NCBI RefSeq assembly: GCF_014645355.1
Contig: NZ_BMLS01000006.1
Location: 173,759-237,758 of the forward strand
Origin: Bowmanella pacifica
GTDB taxonomy: Bacteria; Pseudomonadota; Gammaproteobacteria; Enterobacterales; Alteromonadaceae
Reading direction: 5' to 3'
DNA length: 64,000 nucleotides
The notes below the pieces were generated by a model. The model ran no database searches and had not been told where the DNA came from. It saw only the letters and a program-made list of their open reading frames with translations. Below are positions 29,438 through 39,412 of this stretch, piece after piece (position 1 is the first letter of the stretch; each line of letters opens with the position of its first letter). The translations under genes and the position numbers were made by a program.

Positions 29438-30223
29438 ATGTCTGATGTACTCTACAACTTGGATGCAAGAGGTGTGGCTACCATCACCCTGAATCGTCCG
29501 GAAAAACACAATGCCTTTGACGACCAACTCATTCGCCAACTCACAGATCTGTTTAAACAGGCCGGCGATGATCCAAACGTAAGGGTGGTGGTATTAGCCG
29601 CCGAAGGAAAGAGTTTTTGTGCTGGCGCCGATGCTAACTGGATGCAACGTATGGCGTCCTACAGCTTTGAAGAAAACGTTGCCGATGCCAAGGCGCTGGC
29701 CATGATGCTGCACACCTTAAATTTTATGCCAAAGCCCAGTATCGCCAAAGTGCAAGGGGCAGCGTTTGGTGGTGCGGTGGGCCTGATAGCCTGTTGTGAT
29801 ATGGCCATTGGCAGTCGCCTGAGTAAATTTTGTCTGAGCGAAGTCAAACTCGGCCTGATCCCCGCCACCATCAGCCCTTACGTGATTGAAGCTATGGGTA
29901 AGCGTATTGCCAGACGTTACTTTACCACCGCTGAAGTGTTTTCTGCCCGCCGCGCCAGACGCCTGGGCTTGCTGAGTGAAGCGGTGACAGAAGAAGAACT
30001 GGACGAGACGGTGGAAAATCTTATTACTCATATTCTGCACAACAGTCCGGATGCCGTAGCAGCCGCCAAGCAACTGATCTTTGATGTCACCGAGCCCAGT
30101 GATGATGAAGAACTGATGGAAAAAACCAGCCTTCGTATTGCCACCGTGCGTGTTTCTGAACACGGTCAGGAGGGCTTGCAGGCATTCTTGCAAAAACGTC
30201 GCCCCAACTGGTACCAGGAGTAA
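29438..30223 (+). CDS. liuC: 3-methylglutaconyl-CoA hydratase
   Basis: Crotonase-fold enzyme hydrating 3-methylglutaconyl-CoA to HMG-CoA. 261 residues. AAEGKSFCAGADANWMQRM and GAAFGGAVGLIACCDMAIG form the two oxyanion-hole regions; SEVKLGLIPATISPYVIEAM carries the conserved C-terminal half of the active site. Starts 11 bases after liuB and ends 3 bases before liuD. Confidence 0.95.
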   Translation: MSDVLYNLDARGVATITLNRPEKHNAFDDQLIRQLTDLFKQAGDDPNVRVVVLAAEGKSFCAGADANWMQRMASYSFEENVADAKALAMMLHTLNFMPKPSIAKVQGAAFGGAVGLIACCDMAIGSRLSKFCLSEVKLGLIPATISPYVIEAMGKRIARRYFTTAEVFSARRARRLGLLSEAVTEEELDETVENLITHILHNSPDAVAAAKQLIFDVTEPSDDEELMEKTSLRIATVRVSEHGQEGLQAFLQKRRPNWYQE

Positions 30224-30226
30224 TTT

Positions 30227-32242
30227 ATGCTTATCAAACTGCTCATTGCCAACCGGGGCGAAATCAGCTGTCGCATCATCAAAACCGCCAAACGCATGGG
30301 GATCCACACGGTGGCGCTATACTCCGATGCCGATGCTGATGCCCTGCATGTACAAATGGCCGACGAAGCCGTGCATATCGGTCCGCCGCCGTCAAAAGAC
30401 AGCTATCTGCAGGCCGAACGTATTATTGAGGTAGCGCGAAAAGTCGGCGCGGATATGATTCACCCCGGCTATGGTTTTTTATCAGAAAACGCCCACTTCG
30501 CGCGCCTATGTGAAGACAACCAAATTGTATTTGTTGGCCCGCCCGTGCCTGCCATTGACGCCATGGGCTCAAAATCGGCAGCGAAAAAGATTATGGAAGC
30601 GGCCGGAGTGCCGTTAGTGCCGGGATATCACGGAGAAGATCAGTCAGCTGCCCTACTTAAACAACATGCCGATGAGATGGGCTATCCGGTATTACTTAAA
30701 GCCGCCGCTGGCGGTGGCGGTAAAGGCATGCGTCAAGTGCACAGCAGCAGCGAGTTTGAGCACGCGTTGGCGGCAGCCAAACGCGAGGCGATGGCCAGCT
30801 TTAATGACGATATTATGCTGGTTGAAAAATACCTGACTCAGCCGCGTCACGTAGAAATTCAGGTTTTCTGCGATATGCATGGTAACGGCGTGTACTTATT
30901 TGAACGTGACTGCTCGGTGCAGCGCCGTCATCAAAAGGTCATTGAAGAAGCCCCTGCCCCGGGCATGACCGAAGCCCTGCGCAGCCAGATGGGTGAAGCC
31001 GCACTAAAAGCCGCGGCCGCCATCGGCTATGTAGGCGCCGGCACGGTAGAGTTTTTGCTGGATACCGACGGCAGTTTCTACTTTATGGAAATGAATACCC
31101 GTTTGCAGGTAGAACATCCGGTCACCGAGATGATCAGCGGCCAGGATCTGGTGGAATGGCAGTTAAGAGTCGCCAGCGGCGAAGAGTTGCCATTAAGCCA
31201 GGACGAGCTGCAGATTAATGGCCACGCTTTTGAAGCACGTATTTATGCCGAAGATCCTAATAATGAGTTTCTGCCCGCTACCGGCGTATTGAACTTCCTG
31301 CAACCGCCGGAAGAATCAGAGTACGTGCGGGTAGATACCGGTGTACGTCAGGGTGACAAAGTCTCGGTCTACTACGACCCCATGATAGCCAAGCTTATTG
31401 TCTGGGACGAAGACAGGCCCAAAGCACTGCGACGTCTGGTCAAGGCCTTGTCCGAGTATCGGGTCAAAGGCGTGACCACCAATATTGATTTTCTATATAA
31501 CCTGGCCAATACCAAAGCCTTTAAGCAAGCGCAGCTAGACACCGCTTTTATTGACAAGCATCAAAGCGAGATCTTCTTACAAAATGAAGACGACCTTGCC
31601 AGCTTGCTGCCGTTAGCAGCGCTGTATATTGTGCTCAATCAAGAACAAGGACCTCAGTCGTTAAATAGCCAGGATCTCTACAGCCCGTGGCAGAATCTAA
31701 CCGCCTGGCGTGCCAACGCCACCCATATTCAAGGATTGGAGATTCAAATTCATGATCAGGTACACGCCGTGCAGGTGTCGCGCCTGAACAGCGGCCCGCA
31801 AGCGAGTTACCAGATCACCGGCCAAGGCTTTAACGTGCAGTGCCAGGGGCAAGTCAAAGGTGATGTGCTCACCGCCGTGATTGACGGACACAGACAAAAA
31901 ATCACCATCAGCCATCCAGCCGACGGTGAGCAAGGTTGTTCGCTATATACTCAGCACAGCGCCCTGCACTTCAAGCAAAAACTACCCGATCTGGGTTTAT
32001 TGGATGCCGATGCGCACGGTGGCGGCCTGACGGCACCGATGAACGGTACCATAGTTAACCTGATGGTTAATCCCGGCGATAGCGTAGAAAAAGGCCAAGT
32101 ACTGGTCATTATGGAAGCCATGAAAATGGAGCACAGCCTCAAAGCGCCATCAGCAGGAAAAGTCGTGGAGTTTTTCTACCAAAGTGGCGAACTGGTGGAC
32201 GGTGGCGCTGAACTACTGAGTTTTGAAGCGGCTGAGAGTTAA
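30227..32242 (+). CDS. liuD: Methylcrotonyl-CoA carboxylase biotin-containing (alpha) subunit
   Basis: Biotin carboxylase and biotin carrier in one 671-residue chain. Residues 1-450 form the biotin carboxylase: KLLIANRGEISCRI at the start, ATP-grasp loop KAAAGGGGKGMRQV, then RDCSVQRRHQKVIEEAPAPG and FYFMEMNTRLQVEHPVTEM. The C-terminal carrier domain (about 600-668) holds the biotinyl Lys (K633) in MEAMKMEHSLKAPSAG. Fourth structural gene of the liu operon. Confidence 0.97.
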   Translation: MLIKLLIANRGEISCRIIKTAKRMGIHTVALYSDADADALHVQMADEAVHIGPPPSKDSYLQAERIIEVARKVGADMIHPGYGFLSENAHFARLCEDNQIVFVGPPVPAIDAMGSKSAAKKIMEAAGVPLVPGYHGEDQSAALLKQHADEMGYPVLLKAAAGGGGKGMRQVHSSSEFEHALAAAKREAMASFNDDIMLVEKYLTQPRHVEIQVFCDMHGNGVYLFERDCSVQRRHQKVIEEAPAPGMTEALRSQMGEAALKAAAAIGYVGAGTVEFLLDTDGSFYFMEMNTRLQVEHPVTEMISGQDLVEWQLRVASGEELPLSQDELQINGHAFEARIYAEDPNNEFLPATGVLNFLQPPEESEYVRVDTGVRQGDKVSVYYDPMIAKLIVWDEDRPKALRRLVKALSEYRVKGVTTNIDFLYNLANTKAFKQAQLDTAFIDKHQSEIFLQNEDDLASLLPLAALYIVLNQEQGPQSLNSQDLYSPWQNLTAWRANATHIQGLEIQIHDQVHAVQVSRLNSGPQASYQITGQGFNVQCQGQVKGDVLTAVIDGHRQKITISHPADGEQGCSLYTQHSALHFKQKLPDLGLLDADAHGGGLTAPMNGTIVNLMVNPGDSVEKGQVLVIMEAMKMEHSLKAPSAGKVVEFFYQSGELVDGGAELLSFEAAES

Positions 32243-32285
32243 GCCTGTCAGGCGTCAGCTTCACATTGGAAGACTGACGCCTTAA

Positions 32286-33212
32286 ATGAGAAAGCAAGTG
32301 AACAATATAAACTATCCAAGCAAGGTAAAAATTGTCGATGTCGGGCCACGGGACGGCCTGCAAAACGAGTCAGCCAACATTGCCCTGAAAGATAAAATTG
32401 CCCTAGTAGAAAACCTCGCCAATGCCGGCGTCAGTATGGTTGAGACCGGCAGTTTCGTCTCCCCTAAATGGGTGCCGCAGATGGCCGACAGCGCTGCGGT
32501 TTTCAGCGGTATTTCCCGTAAACCTGGTGTTATCTACTCAGCACTGACGCCCAATATGCAAGGCTTTGAAGCCGCGATTACAGCTGGCGCCGATGAAGTG
32601 GCTATCTTTGCCGCCGCGTCCGAGAGCTTTAGCCAGAAGAATATCAACTGCAGCATAGAAGAAAGCCTGACCCGCTTTGCGCCTATAATGGCAGCAGCGA
32701 AGTCACAGGGGATCAGAGTTCGTGGCTATGTATCCTGTGTACTGGGCTGTCCCTATGAAGGTGACATATCACCACAAAGTGTACTGGCGGTATCACAAAA
32801 GCTGCTGAATATGGGCTGCTACGAAGTGTCCTTAGGCGATACCATTGGCGTGGGAACACCGGCTAAAACCTCAGCCTTGCTCGCTTTGTTGCTAAGCCAC
32901 CTGCCGGCTGAAAAACTAGCCGTTCACTTTCACGACACCTATGGCCAGGCGCTGGCCAATATTCTAGCTGCCCTGCAACAGGGGATTGCAGTGGTAGATA
33001 GTTCGGTCGCAGGTCTTGGCGGTTGCCCTTATGCTAAAGGCGCATCGGGCAATGTAGCCAGTGAGGATGTGGTGTATATGCTACAGGGAATGGGTATTGA
33101 AACCGGCATCAACCTGGATGCATTGGTTGATGCCGGTTTTGCCATTACACAGGCACTTGGACGGGAAAATCAGTCTAAAGTCGCCCGGGCTATGCTGGCC
33201 AAGCGTAGTTAA
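32286..33212 (+). CDS. liuE: Hydroxymethylglutaryl-CoA lyase
   Basis: Cleaves HMG-CoA to acetoacetate and acetyl-CoA, the last step of leucine degradation. 308 residues, TIM-barrel. [11 protein letters not shown] binds the divalent metal, [13 protein letters not shown] carries the His pair and [17 protein letters not shown] the catalytic Cys. It lies 43 bases after liuD. Its stop overlaps the stop of the convergent META lipoprotein gene. Confidence 0.96.
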   Translation: MRKQVNNINYPSKVKIVDVGPRDGLQNESANIALKDKIALVENLANAGVSMVETGSFVSPKWVPQMADSAAVFSGISRKPGVIYSALTPNMQGFEAAITAGADEVAIFAAASESFSQKNINCSIEESLTRFAPIMAAAKSQGIRVRGYVSCVLGCPYEGDISPQSVLAVSQKLLNMGCYEVSLGDTIGVGTPAKTSALLALLLSHLPAEKLAVHFHDTYGQALANILAALQQGIAVVDSSVAGLGGCPYAKGASGNVASEDVVYMLQGMGIETGINLDALVDAGFAITQALGRENQSKVARAMLAKRS

Positions 33213-33637
33213 TCCGCTTTTACCCGCTCAAAACGGGCCAAAGGCGCCATTCTGGCTTTGTTCAGGCTAAGGCTGTCATTACCCAGACTGTAATTGTCAG
33301 CCTTTTCCAGCACTTGCATAAACTTGCTTTCAATTTGCATATCAGGGCACGCCATCATGGTTGCGCCAAGTTGTCCAAAGTGGATGCTCAGTCCCTTAAC
33401 CTCGACATCACCAAAAAACCGGTTACAACCGGCAAAACCACTTACCCTGCCTTCTTCATTGAATTCCAGGTTAGGGCCTTTCTCTGCTTTAATAGGATGT
33501 CCCATCAGTTCAACCAGTTGCCACTGCCCAGATAAGGTATTCTGGGGTGCTTTATCCCCCTCACCGGCTTGTTCGGGTGTCTGCGCGCAACCCAACAAAC
33601 CCACGCTCAATAATACCCCTGCCATTATCAATCTCAT
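33209..33637 (-). CDS. META-domain (HslJ-like) lipoprotein
   Basis: 142 residues. The signal peptide ends in a lipobox (VGLLGC), so it is a lipoprotein, probably in the outer membrane. The META domain follows: [35 protein letters not shown] and the conserved [12 protein letters not shown]. coli HslJ affects heat-shock and novobiocin resistance; the exact role is unknown. The start at 33637 is chosen since GGAG lies 9 bases upstream; 33643 is also possible. Convergent with liuE with a 4-base overlap. Confidence 0.85.
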   Translation of the reverse strand: MRLIMAGVLLSVGLLGCAQTPEQAGEGDKAPQNTLSGQWQLVELMGHPIKAEKGPNLEFNEEGRVSGFAGCNRFFGDVEVKGLSIHFGQLGATMMACPDMQIESKFMQVLEKADNYSLGNDSLSLNKARMAPLARFERVKAD

Positions 33638-34275
33638 GAACATACGCTCCAATAGCTATAAAAATCACTTAGTCTGATAGCGTAGTCGCTATCCTCAGTT
33701 AAGTAATTTAAGACCAAAAAACAACCACAGAGGGCTTTCTTTATCTCAAGCTCAGGGCGGGTAAATTTACCGCCTGAAACTTATTGCAGACCATACCATA
33801 ATTAGCGATTCCAGCCCTGTAACAAAAAGTACAGCATAACAACAATACAAACTCACATTTACATCTCAGGCTACTAAAAATAACCGCCTGAGCACTATTT
33901 CCTAACCAATACCCCGCCTCAAAACCCTTATAAAAAAACATACCAAACACCCAGGAAACTTTTGTAATTATTTGTTTTTTAATGATTTTATCAAGATTAA
34001 GAATGTTAGGTATAAATATAAAAACCCTTGCTGAAAAACACTTGCCTTAAAATGAGATTGCGTTTACTTTTTTTCAAGGAAAGGGATGATTCTGGTTAAT
34101 AGTGGCTGATTTTGCACACATAGTGATTGAGATCATAAAACGTTATTCAACATTATGTTTTTCTATACAAAATTGTTAAGAAAAAACTAATTAGAGCCGA
34201 TAGAAACAATGCACTCAAAAGGATTTCATTCTTGCAAAGTGCAGAAAACAAACAATAACCTTTAGGAATCGTAAT
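33638..34275. other. AT-rich gene-free stretch before the fibre locus
   Basis: About 640 bases with no supported gene, clearly more AT-rich than both flanks. It probably holds the promoter of the DUF4402 subunit gene: TTTAGGAATCGTAAT precedes its ATG. Many A/T tracts (33951-34200) suggest an H-NS-type silenced or curved promoter, which is inference. No clear operator was found. Confidence 0.4.
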
Positions 34276-34917
34276 ATGAGTAAACTTTCTAAAATTGCAA
34301 AAGGACTCAGCGCGGCAATGCTGCTGTCAGCCGTTGGTGCAGTGCAAGCAGAGACTGTTAATGTGCCGGCATCTGTCACTGTTGATAACACCATCGGCCT
34401 CGCCCTGACCGGCACCCTGGATTTTGGCACAGTGCGTGCCACGCCTGATGAGACCGTCGATGAATGCTCAGGTATCGTGATGCCAGCTAATCCAGCCTCC
34501 GCACTTTCTGCTTATGCCCCTGGCGCTGGTGCTCCTTGTGTTACCGGTGCTGGAGTTTCAGAAGTACAATCTGTTGGTGGTACGCCAACTCGTCCACAAT
34601 TTGATATCAGTGGCGTAGCGGCGTTTGCAACACTTAACGTTACTGTACCTAACACAGCCGTTAACCTGACCACCACGGCGCCAGCCGGCTCTCCAGGTTT
34701 TCAGCTGATTGACTTTACAGCTTATAAAACTACCGGTACTGCTGCAGCGATACCATTAACAGCAGGTGCAGGTACCATTTCAGTAGACGGTACCGGGAAC
34801 GCCTCGTTCACCGTAGGTGCCACCCTGATTACGGATCCAACCGCTTACGCGCTGACCACAGCCACCTATGAAAATGCCGCTTATAACGGCAGCTTCGATG
34901 TAGCTGTAACCTATTGA
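34276..34917 (+). CDS. DUF4402 secreted protein, likely major fibre subunit
   Basis: 213 residues with a signal peptide (cleavage after SAVGAVQA, about residue 25). The mature part begins with ETVNVPASVTVDNTIGLALTG and ends with ENAAYNGSFDVAVTY, the layout of DUF4402 proteins; two Cys could form a disulphide. It is rich in Ala, Thr, Gly and Val with few charged residues, as in fibre subunits. It is the first gene of a locus with a PapD-like chaperone and an usher-like barrel, so it is probably the main exported subunit. A terminator-like structure directly follows, which would raise its level over the downstream genes. Confidence 0.8.
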   Translation: MSKLSKIAKGLSAAMLLSAVGAVQAETVNVPASVTVDNTIGLALTGTLDFGTVRATPDETVDECSGIVMPANPASALSAYAPGAGAPCVTGAGVSEVQSVGGTPTRPQFDISGVAAFATLNVTVPNTAVNLTTTAPAGSPGFQLIDFTAYKTTGTAAAIPLTAGAGTISVDGTGNASFTVGATLITDPTAYALTTATYENAAYNGSFDVAVTY

Positions 34918-34925
34918 TCCATCAT

Positions 34926-34978
34926 ACCGGCCTGACTACCATATTGGGTTATCAACCATGGTGACGGGCCGGTTTTTT
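34926..34978 (+). terminator. Terminator-like hairpin after the major subunit gene
   Basis: ACCGGCC (34926-34932) pairs with GGCCGGT (34967-34973), followed by six Ts. The loop folds further (ACCAT / ATGGT and GGTT / AACC). It ends right at the start of the next gene, so it is likely a partial terminator inside the operon. Confidence 0.65.
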
Positions 34979-34981
34979 GTG

Positions 34982-35431
34982 ATGAGATGGATAGGACTGG
35001 CAAGTTGTTTAATATGCACATGGGTTAACGCCGATCTTTTAATAGATACCCCCCTAACCTTTGGGCGGATGGCGATTTCAGATAACAATCAGGTGAGCAG
35101 CACAACCTTAACCAGAAACGGTAATCAGTCTTATACGGGCCGTATACTAGTGATAGAAAAAGGAACGCCTGGTGCTTATACACTGACCGGACTGCCAGCT
35201 TTTACCACCCTGTCGCTAACACCTTCGCTGCCAGCATACTCTGCCCTGACTATTCCTGGTTCTGCACAGTTTGTGATTACCGCGTTAGATTATCCATCAA
35301 CGGTAAAAGCAGACATTAACGGTGATGCCCAATTCACCCTTGGTGGTACGTTATCAACATCGGGAAACGGTCAACCCTACTTAGGCCCCGCTGACTACCA
35401 AATTATGTTGAACATCGATATATCCTACTAA
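34982..35431 (+). CDS. DUF4402-type minor subunit
   Basis: 149 residues with a signal peptide (MRWIGLASCLICTWVNA). The mature part opens with DLLIDTPLTFGRMAISDNN and ends with GPADYQIMLNIDISY, similar in plan to the upstream DUF4402 protein, so it is probably a minor or tip subunit. An earlier ATG at 34958 is in frame but lies within the terminator stem; the ATG at 34982 gives the better signal peptide. No strong ribosome site. Ends 20 bases before the chaperone start. Confidence 0.7.
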   Translation: MRWIGLASCLICTWVNADLLIDTPLTFGRMAISDNNQVSSTTLTRNGNQSYTGRILVIEKGTPGAYTLTGLPAFTTLSLTPSLPAYSALTIPGSAQFVITALDYPSTVKADINGDAQFTLGGTLSTSGNGQPYLGPADYQIMLNIDISY

Positions 35432-35451
35432 CAATGTTCTTGAGGATGACA

Positions 35452-36297
35452 ATGACTAGATTTAACGGCCTTACACTCGGGGCGCTGATATTAACTTACT
35501 GCTGGTCATCAACGCTGTTAGCCAATCTACTGATTTATCCAACCCGGGTGAGCTTTGATGAGTCGGCCAGATCTGCACAGATTACCCTGAGTAATACCAG
35601 TAATTCAGTTAATACCTACCGGCTTGAATGGGCTGAGAAAATCGCCAACCCTCAAGGTGGTTATTTTAACGTAGCGGATGATGATGTAGCCGACTTGCCT
35701 ATCGCCAGTAGCATGCTGAGATTTTCTCCCCGCCAGGTAACCTTAAAGCCGGGCGAACGTCAGATCATCAAACTCATGCTGAGACGGCCGGCCCAATTGG
35801 CTGAAGGGGAGTATCGCTCGCATTTGAATTTTAAGGCACTGCCTCCCCCCAAAGATAGCAGCCAGAATAATGCCACCAGCATGCAGATCAACATGTTGGT
35901 CAGCTTTGCTATTCCAATTACTGTGCGACAGGGTTCCCTGGACTACCAGCTTAACCTGGAGAATACCGAGCTTTACTATGACCCTTCGCGCCAGACTGGC
36001 GCGGTGGTTTTACACATTGCCCGCAGCGGACGTAATTCTGTATTAGGCAATTGGACGGTATTCTGGAAACCTGATGGTGGCAGCGAGATCCCCATTGCTA
36101 AGTCCAATGACGCCAACGCCTGGCCAGACAACGATAAATTCGTTATCCAGCCAACATGGATGGCAGAAGGTTTTATGCCGGCAAATGGACAATTGAGGGT
36201 CGAGTATAAAGGTGTCCGGGAATTTGACGGTCACGTCTTTATCGACAAGCGTGTTAGCATCAATAAGACGGCTATCAAGCCCTTACCCCATAATTAA
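35452..36297 (+). CDS. Periplasmic PapD-like fibre chaperone
   Basis: 281 residues with signal peptide (about 1-24). Two immunoglobulin-like domains: NLLIYPTRVSFDESARSAQI at the mature N-terminus, then NTYRLEW, and LRFSPRQVTLKPGERQIIKL with LMLRRP, which fit the pilus chaperone pattern of strand G1 and the cleft Arg/Lys. It would hold fibre subunits in the periplasm and deliver them to the usher-like protein encoded next. The start at 35452 is preferred over 35434 and 35446 because GAGG lies six bases upstream. Confidence 0.85.
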   Translation: MTRFNGLTLGALILTYCWSSTLLANLLIYPTRVSFDESARSAQITLSNTSNSVNTYRLEWAEKIANPQGGYFNVADDDVADLPIASSMLRFSPRQVTLKPGERQIIKLMLRRPAQLAEGEYRSHLNFKALPPPKDSSQNNATSMQINMLVSFAIPITVRQGSLDYQLNLENTELYYDPSRQTGAVVLHIARSGRNSVLGNWTVFWKPDGGSEIPIAKSNDANAWPDNDKFVIQPTWMAEGFMPANGQLRVEYKGVREFDGHVFIDKRVSINKTAIKPLPHN

Positions 36298-36323
36298 CAA
36301 TAGAATCAGGGTAAAAACGCATC

Positions 36324-39300
36324 GTGTGGTTGGATAAATACTACAAGTTGTCGGGATTTTTATGTGGCACGGCGTTGCTGATAAGCTCGTCGAGTTTTTC
36401 TATACAGAGCTATGCTGCAACAGGCACAAATCCGTCCGTGCAGGACATTCTGCAACGTATAGCGCAAAAGTATCGGCGCGCTTCCCCTCAAGGGCAGCGT
36501 TCTGTCAATCAAAGCGAAGCCTCTGCTCAACCTGTCAGACGGTTTCAACCAGGAGAGGAGTTGATCCTCTCATTGTGGTTAGAAGATACCCCTGTTACCG
36601 ATATTTTTTCGTTTGTCTCTGAGCAAGGGGTGAAGGTGGGGCTTGCGGATTTTTTCAAACTTGCTGACTTCGCGGTTGAGTTCGATCTGGCCAATGTGCA
36701 AGCCAGCGGTTGGGTATATCGACAAGACATCCCCTTTTCACTGCAACAAACACAATCTGATTCTCTGCAGATAGTGGTTGGACAACACCCATTCATTCTG
36801 GATAGCGAGCTGTTTTCCATCGAGTCTGATGACATTTATGTCGAGTTAGCCACCCTTGCCCAGATACTTAACTTTGACTACGAAATGCTTGAAGGCCAGC
36901 TCAAACTGGTGATTCATTCCAGTACCCCCTTTCCGGTAGAACAGCGACTCGCCAGATCAGCCCGTAACTACAATAACTTAGCAGCGGATACCGAATCTGT
37001 GCTACCTCTGAGCGATTCGGGCTATCAACTCTTCTCCAGCCCATTACTGGATGCTCAAGTATCCGCAACCGCTACCGAACACAACAGCTCTGGCAGTTAC
37101 TCAATCCTCTCCAGCCAGGATTTTGCTTATCTTAACAGCCAGCTATATCTAAGTGGACTGCGAGGTGAGTTGTTGCAACAAGCCAGGCTGACACTTTCAA
37201 AGACGTCCTCCGAGCAAACATTGCTCGGCCCGCTGCAGGCCTCTTATTTCGCATTTGGTGACGTGACCCCCGTCAACCCAGGAAGCCAGGTCACCCAAGC
37301 GCAAAGTCGCGGTTTTACCTTGAATAACTTGAATGAAGGCCAATTGGGCGATAACCGGCGTGTTAACCTAACTGGTGATGTACAAGCCGGTTGGGATGTG
37401 GAGTTATACCGAAATGGGGTGTTACTGGATACACTGCTCAATATAGAAAATGGTCGATATGCCTTTAATGACGTAGAACTCAGTTTCGGCAACAACAATT
37501 TTGAGTTGGTGTTCTACGGTCCACAAGGGCAGATTGAACGCAAAAGCGAATCCATTGTTGTTGACTCAAACAGCGTTGCTGCAGGCCAAGGGCGCTACCA
37601 GGTGTCGGTTGTCGATGCGAACCGGACATTATTCGGCGTCAATGATCCGGAGCTGGAAGACAGTCAGTTAGGCTTACTCAGCAGTGCGGTTTTTGACTAC
37701 GGTATCTCCGACTGGCTGTCAGTAGGGCTTGGAACCAGTCATTTCTCCCCTAAGGCCGGTGACAACCAAACCGACCTTACCTTGAGAACCAACTTGCAGC
37801 TCTGGGAATTGGGGTTGTTAAATACATTGGTTCATCAAAATGATGACGGCTCGAAACGGCTTTCCGCCTTTTTCAGAACTGGCTGGCAAAACACGAACCT
37901 TGATCTGAGCTATATAAGAAATGAGGCCTTAGTGACAGATCCGCTCACAGGCGATGAAACCGAGCATATCGATCACAGATACAACCTTACACAATCCGGT
38001 ACCTTATTCAGCCGTTCCTTCATGCCACTTAGCTATCAGAACAACCTGACGTTCACTGAAGATCAGCAGGGGCACCAAACCCGCCTGTTTCAAAATGCAT
38101 TGGGCATAAACAGCGCGTATGGCTCGGTATCTCATAGTTTCTTCTGGCAACATTCGGATGCAGCGCTACTGACAGACAGCGACCTGCCGAACAAAACGGC
38201 TGGGGGCTCACTGTTTTACCGCAATAATTTTGGGCGTTTTTACACCCGTATGTATGCCAACTACCATGTTCAGCCCCACACCGAACTGACCGCGTATGGT
38301 GCCAATTTGCTGTATAGATGGACCTATGACCTGAATGCTGAACTCCAATACTCCCGCGACATCAGCAACGATTTAGAGCAGCTCTATGCTCGTCTCAACT
38401 GGCGACACGACAAGTTTACGCTAAGTGCCAATGCCAGTTACAACAGCGATGACAATTGGTCGCTAGGCATGACGGCCAGATTCAGCGTTGGCTATGACCC
38501 AAGCTCTGAAAGTATATTTGCCAGCAACAGAGCATTAGGCGGCACGGCAGGGGTGTCTGTCAGGGTGTTTGAGGATCTGGATATGGACAATCAGTATGAT
38601 GAGTCCGAGCCTCTCATCGAAGGGGTGAAAGTCAAAGCAGCGCAATCTTTTCGTTCGGCGAGAACCAATGAGCAAGGCGTAGCCATGCTAACCGCCTTAC
38701 CCAATAACCGTCAGACCGACATTGTGGTAGATGGAAGTTCCTTTAAAGATTTCTACATTACCAGCACAGAGGGCGTCTCGATACCAGCCCGGCCCGGTTA
38801 CATTCAGCAAGTGGATATTCCGGTTGCCAAATCCGGAGAGTTAGATGGCACGGTGTACTTCACTAAAGCCGACGGTAGTCAGGAAACAGCCCCCAGAATA
38901 CTTTTGAATCTTCGGGATCTGAACAATAATATTGTCGCCAGAGCTCGCAGTGAATATGACGGCTATTACCTGTTCACTGATCTGCTGCCTGGGAAATATC
39001 GTTTAGAAATTGATGCTGATATCGCTCAGCGACAACAAATGCGGGTCAGTAAAGCCAAACGGGTGAATCTGTCCAACCGGGGCGACCTGATTAGCGGTGC
39101 TGACTTTGTATTGGCTCCATTGGAGTCAGCCAGTGGCTATGTAGCCAGTGCCGGGCAGTTTCACTCCCCTGCGCTGCTCAAAGTTTACTATCAGTTGTTG
39201 AAAAAACGTCTTGCATACAACACAAACGAGCGACAGCCTTTCTATATTAAATCCAAAGACAGCAAGCAGTATGTGCTGGGCTTGGCCTATTTTGAAGGGG

Positions 39301-39395
39301 ACCGTAAGGCGGCAGATGAAACCGAAGCCTTCTGTACACAGCTAAAGCAACTGAATATTCCATGTAAAGTGGAATACCATCACTTTGCCTACTAA
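36324..39395 (+). CDS. Usher-like outer-membrane protein with C-terminal SPOR-like segment
   Basis: 1023 residues starting with GTG; signal peptide about 1-31 (cleavage after SIQSYA). Residues 45-210 form a periplasmic part not seen in FimD. The middle resembles usher barrels and plugs: ASYFAFGDVTPVNPGSQVTQ, AQSRGFTLNN, GWDVELYRNGVLLDTL and FELVFYGPQGQI, followed by many beta strands to about 740. Then two carboxypeptidase-regulatory-like folds (VRVFEDLDMDNQYDESEPLI, ARSEYDGYYLFTDLLPGKYR). The last 75 residues (YIKSKDSKQYVLGLAYFEGD, then CTQLKQLNIPCKVEY) look like a SPOR domain, which binds denuded peptidoglycan. Predicted exporter of the DUF4402 subunits. Confidence 0.75.
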   Translation: MWLDKYYKLSGFLCGTALLISSSSFSIQSYAATGTNPSVQDILQRIAQKYRRASPQGQRSVNQSEASAQPVRRFQPGEELILSLWLEDTPVTDIFSFVSEQGVKVGLADFFKLADFAVEFDLANVQASGWVYRQDIPFSLQQTQSDSLQIVVGQHPFILDSELFSIESDDIYVELATLAQILNFDYEMLEGQLKLVIHSSTPFPVEQRLARSARNYNNLAADTESVLPLSDSGYQLFSSPLLDAQVSATATEHNSSGSYSILSSQDFAYLNSQLYLSGLRGELLQQARLTLSKTSSEQTLLGPLQASYFAFGDVTPVNPGSQVTQAQSRGFTLNNLNEGQLGDNRRVNLTGDVQAGWDVELYRNGVLLDTLLNIENGRYAFNDVELSFGNNNFELVFYGPQGQIERKSESIVVDSNSVAAGQGRYQVSVVDANRTLFGVNDPELEDSQLGLLSSAVFDYGISDWLSVGLGTSHFSPKAGDNQTDLTLRTNLQLWELGLLNTLVHQNDDGSKRLSAFFRTGWQNTNLDLSYIRNEALVTDPLTGDETEHIDHRYNLTQSGTLFSRSFMPLSYQNNLTFTEDQQGHQTRLFQNALGINSAYGSVSHSFFWQHSDAALLTDSDLPNKTAGGSLFYRNNFGRFYTRMYANYHVQPHTELTAYGANLLYRWTYDLNAELQYSRDISNDLEQLYARLNWRHDKFTLSANASYNSDDNWSLGMTARFSVGYDPSSESIFASNRALGGTAGVSVRVFEDLDMDNQYDESEPLIEGVKVKAAQSFRSARTNEQGVAMLTALPNNRQTDIVVDGSSFKDFYITSTEGVSIPARPGYIQQVDIPVAKSGELDGTVYFTKADGSQETAPRILLNLRDLNNNIVARARSEYDGYYLFTDLLPGKYRLEIDADIAQRQQMRVSKAKRVNLSNRGDLISGADFVLAPLESASGYVASAGQFHSPALLKVYYQLLKKRLAYNTNERQPFYIKSKDSKQYVLGLAYFEGDRKAADETEAFCTQLKQLNIPCKVEYHHFAY

Positions 39396-39412
39396 ATAAC
39401 CGGAGCAGGAAG

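Noticed and set aside
34095..34120. Possible sigma-54 promoter (TGGC...TTTGCA) before the DUF4402 gene
   Set aside because: The GG and GC elements are two bases too close together for a sigma-54 site.
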